From Desulfuromonadaceae bacterium (GTDB taxonomy: Bacteria; Desulfobacterota; Desulfuromonadia; Desulfuromonadales; SZUA-401): a DNA stretch of 11,638 nucleotides. The stretch is from NCBI GenBank assembly GCA_003246035.1, contig QKBP01000054.1, forward strand, positions 1 to 11,638. The letters run 5' to 3'. Within the stretch, counting starts at the first letter, position 1, and every line of letters starts with the position of its first letter. Position numbers and translations under genes: made by a program. Below, in pieces: positions 7,470 through 11,638 of the stretch. The notes under the pieces are model-generated. The model saw only the letters and a program-made list of their open reading frames with translations, was not told the DNA's origin and made no database searches.

Positions 7470-7904
7470 GTGAACGCCTACGCCAAGCCGATCAGCGTGC
7501 GCTGGTCCGACCTCGACCCCAACGGCCACGTGCGCCACTCGGTCTACTACGATTACGGCGCCGAGCTGCGCATGGCCTTCTTCCACGAGGCCGGCCTCGG
7601 GCTCGCGTGGATGGCCCGCCACGGGGTCGGACCGATCCTGTTCCGCGAGGAGGCGCGCTTCTACCACGAACTCCACCTCGGCGACCGGCTGGAGATCGAC
7701 GCCCGCCTCGCCGGGCTCTCCGCCGACCTGCGCAAGTGGAGCGTCAACCATCGCATCACCCGCGGCGACACGCTCTGCGCCACCCTCGAGCTCGATGGGG
7801 CGTGGCTCGACCTGCGCGAACGCCGCCTGGCCGTCCCCCCCGCCGAGCTGATGGAGCACTTTGCGGCCCTGCCGCGCAGCGACGACTTCCGCGAGCTCGT
7901 CTGA
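7470..7904 (+). CDS. Acyl-CoA thioesterase of the 4HBT/YbgC-type hotdog family
   Basis: 144 aa starting at GTG 7470, preceded by GGGAG 7 nt upstream. An ATG at 7392 in the same frame would add 26 residues of non-family sequence without a ribosome binding site. Hotdog thioesterases hydrolyse acyl-CoA thioesters in the cytoplasm. The N-terminal strand and active-site loop VRWSDLDPNGHVRHSVYYDY (10-29) matches the family pattern D.D..GHV.(N/H)..Y. Asp16 aligns with the catalytic Asp of 4-hydroxybenzoyl-CoA thioesterase. FREEARFYHEL followed by GDRLEIDARL is the typical central beta-sheet, and the length is normal for the family. The substrate cannot be told from sequence. It sits between two unrelated genes, with an inverted repeat 10 bp after its stop that may end its transcript. 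Confidence 0.87.
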   Translation: MNAYAKPISVRWSDLDPNGHVRHSVYYDYGAELRMAFFHEAGLGLAWMARHGVGPILFREEARFYHELHLGDRLEIDARLAGLSADLRKWSVNHRITRGDTLCATLELDGAWLDLRERRLAVPPAELMEHFAALPRSDDFRELV

Positions 7905-7913
7905 GCCCTGCAC

Positions 7914-7937
7914 TCAGGGATTTCCTGATAGATTTTT
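7914..7937 (+). repeat. Palindromic repeat element, copy 2 (thioesterase/DUF2779 intergenic)
   Basis: TCAGGGATTTCCTGA (7914-7928) followed by TAGATTTTT shares the ATTTCCTGATAGATTTTT core and the ACTCAGG start with copy 1, but has one 15-mer unit instead of two. A 5-bp stem plus a wobble pair followed by a T-rich stretch, 10 bp after the thioesterase stop, could act as a weak intrinsic terminator. The similarity to copy 1, which follows no gene, argues instead for a shared control element of the downstream DUF2779 gene. Confidence 0.6.
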
Positions 7938-8110
7938 CGAGCCGTTTCTCATAGAGTATCTTCTGTTGTGCTGTGGCCCGGAGGAATCACCCCGTTTTTC
8001 CAAATGAACAATCCCCGCTGAACCACGAGCAACCCGCCTGACATCCTCCGCCTGCCGCCTGTTCCGGCACCGCGCCCCGCGGTGTCTTTCGCGAGCCGTT
8101 GCGAGGGGAT

Positions 8111-8971
8111 ATGTCGTCGTTCTCCACCGGATTGAGCAAGACCCTGCTGCTGAAAGGCCTGCAGTGCCCCCGCGCGCTGTGGCTCGCCAAGCACCCCCCC
8201 GCGTTCACCTTTCCGCCCCGCCCCGAGCTCGCGGCGCGCTACGCCGCCGGCACCGAGGTCGGCCAGCTCGCCCAGCGGCTCTTCCCCGGCGGGGTCGAGG
8301 TCCCCTACGCGGGGCTCTCGGTCGCCGAGCAGGTCGAGCGGACCCGCGCCCTGATCGCCGAGGGGGCGACGGTGATCTACGAGGCCTCCTTCGCCTACGA
8401 CGGGATCTTCGTCAAGGTCGACATCCTCGAGCGCGACGGCCACGGCCCCGGCAGCCTGTGGCGGATCCACGAGGTCAAGATGGGGACCTCGGTCAAGCCG
8501 GTCAACCTCGACGACGTCGCCATCCAGCTCTACGTCCTCACCGGCTGCGGCCTGCCGGTCTCCGCCGTCAACCTGGTGCACATCGACAACGGCTACGTGC
8601 GCGACGGCGCCCTCGACGTCTTCCGGCTCTTCGCCAGCGACGACGTGCTCGAAGAGGCCCGCGCCCGCCAGGAGGTGCTGCCGAGCGTGATCGCCGCCCT
8701 GCGCCGCGAGCTGCACAGCGACGACGAACCGTCCATCGACATCGGCCCCCACTGCCACGACCCCTACGCGTGCGACTACATCCCCTGGTGCTGGCGGCAC
8801 CTCCCCGAGCACTCGGTCTTCGACCTGCGCGGCAGCGGGATCGACAAGTGGACCTGCTACCACCAGGGGCAGATCCGCTTCGACGAGCTCCCCCTCGACG
8901 AGCTCAACGCCAAACAGCGCCAGCAGGTCGAGGCGACCCTCAAGCGCGAGGACACGCACGAGCGCGACGCG
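8111..8971 (+). pseudogene. DUF2779 protein, N-terminal Cas4-like nuclease half (frame-broken)
   Basis: N-terminal 287 residues of a DUF2779 protein, cut by a +1 frame change near 8961-8973. ATG 8111 is chosen (GAGG just upstream); a TTG at 8099 is less likely. The segment has the features of Cas4/RecB-type PD-(D/E)XK nucleases: Asp104 in VKVDIL and Glu121-x-Lys123 in HEVKMGT. It also has four cysteines (19 in LKGLQCP; 215, 221 and 227 in PHCHDPYACDYIPWCW) placed as the iron-sulfur ligands of that family. Such proteins are predicted DNA-processing enzymes, but their role is not established. Read on in this frame, translation passes about 680 nt of non-native sequence and joins the next gene, the RDD protein. 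If the break is a sequencing error, 8111-9593 is one intact gene of about 494 aa. Confidence 0.8.
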
Positions 8972-8973
8972 CT
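8961..8973 (+). repeat. Perfect GC palindrome at the DUF2779 frame break
   Basis: AGCGCG (8961-8966) and CGCGCT (8968-8973) form a perfect inverted repeat around a single A. The reading frame of DUF2779 changes within or immediately beside it, between HERDA in one frame and WFLDTL in the next. Such sites favour slippage in replication and in sequencing. Confidence 0.8.
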
Positions 8974-9593
8974 GGTTCCTCGACACCCTCTGGTACCCGC
9001 TGGTGCACCTCGACTTCGAAACCTTCACCACCCCGGTGCCGCAGCTCGACGGCACCCGCCCCTACCAGCAGGTCCCCTTCCAGTACTCGCTGCATATCCA
9101 GCAGGAGCCCGGCGGCGAGGCCGAGCACCGCGAATTCCTCGCCGAGCCCGATACCGACCCGCGCCGGCCGCTGCTCGAGAGCCTGCTCGCCGCGATCCCT
9201 CCAGGGGCCTGCGTGCTCACCTACAACCAGGCCTTCGAGAAGGGGGTGCTGCGCGAGCTCGCGGTTCACTGTCCCGACACCGCCGAACCGATCGAAGCAA
9301 TCCTCGACAACGTGCGCGACCTGATGGTCCCGTTCCGGCGGCGCGACGTCTACCGCTGGCGGATGAACGGGTCGTTCTCGATCAAGGAGGTCCTGCCGGC
9401 GATGGTCCCCGAGCTCTCCTACGCGGGGCTCGCGATCGCCGACGGAGAGGCGGCCATGCAGGCCTACCACACGATGTGCGCCCTCGAACCGGGGGAGGAG
9501 CGGGAGCAGCTGCGCGCGGCGATGCTCGCCTACTGCCGGATGGATACCTGGGCGATGGTGAAGATCCTCGAGGAGCTGCAGAAGCTGGTCTAG
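8973..9593 (+). pseudogene. DUF2779 protein, C-terminal DnaQ-like exonuclease half
   Basis: C-terminal ~206 residues in the frame shifted by one from the N-terminal half. The sequence resumes as WFLDTLWYPLVHLDFETF, exactly the family junction. It is the DUF2779 domain proper, an RNase H-like 3'-5' exonuclease fold: DFE at 9012-9020 (motif I), YNQAFEKGVLRELA (motif II region), GSFSIKEVLPAMVPELSYAGL, and YCRMDTWAMVKI (motif III, Asp). All expected acidic residues are present. A GTG at 9003 could serve as an internal start but has no clear ribosome binding site. It ends EELQKLV with TAG at 9591-9593. Its last ~90 bp recur at 10933-11023. Together with the N-terminal half it would make a two-nuclease protein of normal length. 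Confidence 0.8.
9498..9588 (+). repeat. Direct repeat copy 1 (3' end of DUF2779 gene)
   Basis: Ungapped match to 10933-11023: 84 of 91 bases identical, with a perfect 62-bp core (9517-9578 = 10952-11013). The core encodes AMLAYCRMDTWAMVKILEEL. The two copies flank the RDD gene at a distance of 1435 bp. Confidence 0.93.
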
Positions 9594-9652
9594 CGGCAGG
9601 CCCGGGGTACGGGGCGCCGGTTTCGGTATTTTGTGCATGTGACGGAGGGAAG

Positions 9653-10921
9653 ATGTCTGAGCGCTACTCGATCGTGTTCAGCGGCGAGGTTGTCGAAGGG
9701 TGCAGCGAAAAAGAGGTGCAGGAAGCGCTGTCCGAGGCGTTCTGCCTGCCGCTGCAGAGGGTGGAGCGCCTCTTTGCCGGCAAGCCGGTGGTGGTCAAGC
9801 GGGGGCTCGATATCGAGACGGCCGAAAAGTACCTGAAGCTGTTCTGCGATGCCGGTGCCGTCTGCACGTTGCGCTTCGAGGATTCGGAATACGACGCGGC
9901 CCAGAATCTCAAAGAGGATCCCTCCGCCCGGGAGCACGGTACGGGGACGGAATTCGCCCCTCCGCCGTCGCCGCTGGAAGCGTCGGCGCTGGTGGCGGTC
10001 CCGAGCGGTTTCTGGCGCAGGTTCTTCGCGTTCCTGATCGACGGCCTCGTGCTCGCGATCCCCGGCTGGCTGCTCGGCGTGGTCTTCTACGACCAGCTGG
10101 TCCGGATGGGGCAGGCGGGGAGGCTGATCGGCTTCACCATCGCCCTCTGCTACTTCGCGATTCTGAACAGCTCGATCGGCCATGGCCAGACCGTCGGCAA
10201 GCGGCTGCAGAAGATCCGCGTGGTCGACCTGCAGGGTGAGACCATCCCGCTCAAACGGTCGATTCTTCGCTACCTGCTGCTCTGGCTGCCGTTCTTCTGC
10301 AACGGGCTCAACGTGGGGAGCGGGTCTCTCTGGCTGGCAATCCCCCTGGCGTTGATCCTGTTCGGCCTCGGCGGCGGGATCGTCTACCTGTTCGTGTTCA
10401 ACCGCCGCGACAGGCGCTCCCTTCATGACCTCTGGGCGCGGACCATGGTCGTGGCCACCGCGCCTCCGGGGAAGCCACATCTGCGTCCGGTGTGGCGCGG
10501 GCACTTTGCCATCCTGGCGGTGATTCTCGTCGGGATCACGGTCACGGCGGCGACGATGATTCCCCGCCTGCTGCAGCAGCAGCCCATCGCCGAGATGCTG
10601 ACGCTGCAGCAATCCCTCGCCGAGGAGGCCGACGTTCACGCGGTCGCCCTCCAGACCGGCCTGAACCCCTTCGGGGAGAACGCGACCCAGTGGTTGTCGG
10701 TGAACGTGGTTCTGGCCGACCCGGACCTCGATCTCGAGGAAGCGGCTCAAAAGTATGCGCGGCTGGTCCTGACGCGCTACCCGCAGGCCGATGCCAAGGA
10801 CCTGCTGCTGGTGAACGTGACGCTCGGTTTCGATATCGGGATCTCCTCGGGCTGGAAGAACCAGAGGTTTGCCCATTCGCCGAGCGAGTGGCGTGAATTG
10901 CTCGATCTGAGGAGCATCTAG
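9653..10921 (+). CDS. RDD-family membrane protein with N-terminal cytoplasmic domain and C-terminal soluble domain
   Basis: 422 aa; ATG 9653 preceded by GGAGG about 5 nt upstream. Residues 1-75 (YSIVFSGEVVEGCSEKEVQEAL ... GAVCTLRF) form a small domain often seen ahead of bacterial RDD membrane domains, followed by a flexible acidic/proline linker (76-115). The RDD domain is at ~118-268: FWRRFFAFLIDG (Arg...Asp signature), helix 157-171, GHGQTVGKRLQKIRVVD, helices ~206-216 and 226-249, and RRSLHDLWARTMVV. A fifth hydrophobic segment (284-301) leads into a ~120-residue soluble tail. RDD proteins are poorly defined; some are implicated in transport or stress responses. The gene lies between two copies of the DUF2779 3' end, and its codons look somewhat less GC-biased than its neighbours', so a foreign or relocated origin is plausible. 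It could also have been duplicated in place. Confidence 0.85.
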   Translation: MSERYSIVFSGEVVEGCSEKEVQEALSEAFCLPLQRVERLFAGKPVVVKRGLDIETAEKYLKLFCDAGAVCTLRFEDSEYDAAQNLKEDPSAREHGTGTEFAPPPSPLEASALVAVPSGFWRRFFAFLIDGLVLAIPGWLLGVVFYDQLVRMGQAGRLIGFTIALCYFAILNSSIGHGQTVGKRLQKIRVVDLQGETIPLKRSILRYLLLWLPFFCNGLNVGSGSLWLAIPLALILFGLGGGIVYLFVFNRRDRRSLHDLWARTMVVATAPPGKPHLRPVWRGHFAILAVILVGITVTAATMIPRLLQQQPIAEMLTLQQSLAEEADVHAVALQTGLNPFGENATQWLSVNVVLADPDLDLEEAAQKYARLVLTRYPQADAKDLLLVNVTLGFDIGISSGWKNQRFAHSPSEWRELLDLRSI

Positions 10922-10932
10922 CCTCTCGGTTT

Positions 10933-11046
10933 GAGCCGACGCAGCTGTACCCGGCGATGCTCGCCTACTGCCGGATGGATACCTGGGCGATGGTGAAGAT
11001 CCTCGAGGAGCTGGAGAAGCTGGCCGGGCGGGACACGGGAGCCTGA
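10933..11046 (+). pseudogene. Duplicated remnant of a DUF2779 3' end
   Basis: In frame from 10933 it reads EPTQLYPAMLAYCRMDTW..., then EELEKLAGRDTGA and TGA (11044-11046). This is the last ~30 residues of a DUF2779 protein with no start or rest of gene. The C-terminus differs from the nearby complete gene (EELQKLV), as do the residues just before the identical core. It begins 11 bp after the RDD stop and ends 15 bp before the likely start of the DUF4153 gene. It appears to be the original or an alternative tail of a DUF2779 gene, separated from its body by the RDD gene. Confidence 0.85.
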
Positions 11047-11061
11047 GCGATGGGAGTGGCC

Positions 11062-11638
11062 ATGAAATTCGATCTCAGCGAAGTCTGGCCCGCGCTGCTG
11101 CGGGTGCTCGCGCGCTTCCCCCTGGCGTTGCTCGCGGGGTGCGTCTGCGCGGCGACGACCATCGCCATGGAGCGCCTCGGCAACGACGACGACAAGTGGC
11201 TGATGCGGATCTTTCTCAGCGCGGTCATCGCCTTCGTGCTGCTGCTCGTCCTGCAGCTCGGGAGTGAACGGCGGGGGGATCGGCCGCTGAAGCGCTTCGC
11301 CCTGCAGGGGGGGGGCGTGGCGGCGGCGCTGCTCTACTGGGCCTTCGCCACCCGTCCCGAGGAAGGTACGGCGACGCTCATCGGCTTCGCCATGCTGCTG
11401 ACGGCCCTGCTGCTCGGCCTCTCGCTGGTCACCTTCCGGGGCCGCGGCGAGGCGCTGCCGTTCTGGCAGAACAGCATGCTGCTGTGGCTGCGCCTCCTCT
11501 ACGCCTGGCTGGTCTCCTGGCTGCTGCAGCTCGGCCTCGCCGCGGCGCTGACGAGCATCGACTACCTGTTCGGCGTCACGATCCCCGACCACCTCTACTT
11601 CGACCTGTGGATGGTGCTGACCTTCGTCCTCGCGCCGC
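11062..11638 (+). CDS. DUF4153 family membrane protein (partial, runs off right edge)
   Basis: The first 192 residues are visible, with no stop before the edge. ATG 11062 is preceded by GGGAG 5 nt upstream; ATG 11050 in the same frame is the alternative. Hydrophobic segments near residues 18-34, 54-71, 86-98, 108-124 and 142-163 indicate an integral membrane protein. RVLARFPLALLAG at the start and PFWQNSMLLWLRLLYAWLVSWLLQLGLAAALTSIDYLFGV (split here: PFWQNSML, LGLAAALTSIDYLFGV) match the pattern of DUF4153 proteins, whose function is unknown. No own promoter is visible in the 140 bp after the RDD gene, which are largely the DUF2779 remnant, so it may be co-transcribed with upstream genes. Confidence 0.75.
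   Translation, partial: MKFDLSEVWPALLRVLARFPLALLAGCVCAATTIAMERLGNDDDKWLMRIFLSAVIAFVLLLVLQLGSERRGDRPLKRFALQGGGVAAALLYWAFATRPEEGTATLIGFAMLLTALLLGLSLVTFRGRGEALPFWQNSMLLWLRLLYAWLVSWLLQLGLAAALTSIDYLFGVTIPDHLYFDLWMVLTFVLAP

Noticed and set aside
9590..10876. 428-aa minus-strand open frame
   Set aside because: Antisense to the RDD gene, whose membrane helices and RDD motifs are unmistakable; the antisense product is Arg/Glu/Asp/Gln-rich with no domain.
8099..10921. A single 940-aa open frame on the plus strand
   Set aside because: Only its first 287 codons and its last 422 codons are native protein; the middle is DUF2779 DNA read out of frame (Arg/Pro/Ala-rich). It is a chimera of a broken gene and the RDD gene, with a TTG as its first codon.
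9589..10922. Insertion sequence carrying the RDD gene
   Set aside because: No transposase, no terminal inverted repeats, and the flanking direct repeats are far too long for a target-site duplication and are coding homology. The shared TCTAGC at both ends is just a stop codon context.

Overview
This is a GC-rich bacterial window, probably from the Desulfuromonadales/Geobacter-like deltaproteobacteria. That guess rests on the very high GC, the huge secreted subtilase with putative-Ig (He_PIG) modules, and the DUF2779 and DUF4153 families. No rRNA, tRNA or marker gene is present, so the placement is tentative.

Left half, minus strand (6100 down to the left edge). One enormous secreted protein gene fills this part. 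It starts at 6100 behind a good ribosome binding site and encodes a signal peptide, a propeptide and an S8 subtilisin catalytic domain with the full Asp/His/Ser/Asn set. Next come a small C-terminal domain and a long chain of modules: one He_PIG, a beta-propeller, five He_PIGs, a second propeller, and four He_PIGs up to the edge, where the gene is still open. A single-base frame break near 4502 lies inside the first He_PIG. As written, the protease (560 aa) is cut off from more than 1,500 aa of adhesion-like modules.

Centre, 6101-6711. This is a divergent intergenic region of about 610 bp. It holds a sigma70-like promoter with an AT-rich upstream element facing the protease gene, an inferred long (about 275 nt) leader with hairpins, and a palindromic element on the right. 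The core of that element, ATTTCCTGATAGATTTTT, recurs upstream of the DUF2779 gene.

Right half, plus strand. In order: a small cysteine-containing exported protein of unknown function (6712-7353); a hotdog-fold acyl-CoA thioesterase (7470-7904); a DUF2779 Cas4-like/DnaQ-like two-nuclease gene broken by a +1 frame change at a GC palindrome (8111-9593); an RDD-family membrane protein (9653-10921); a duplicated fragment of the DUF2779 3' end (10933-11046); and the start of a DUF4153 membrane protein that runs off the right edge.

The least expected structure is the RDD gene lying between two near-identical copies of the DUF2779 3' end. It suggests the RDD gene was inserted or duplicated between DUF2779 and DUF4153. 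The two frame breaks may be real mutations or assembly errors; the sequence alone cannot decide.
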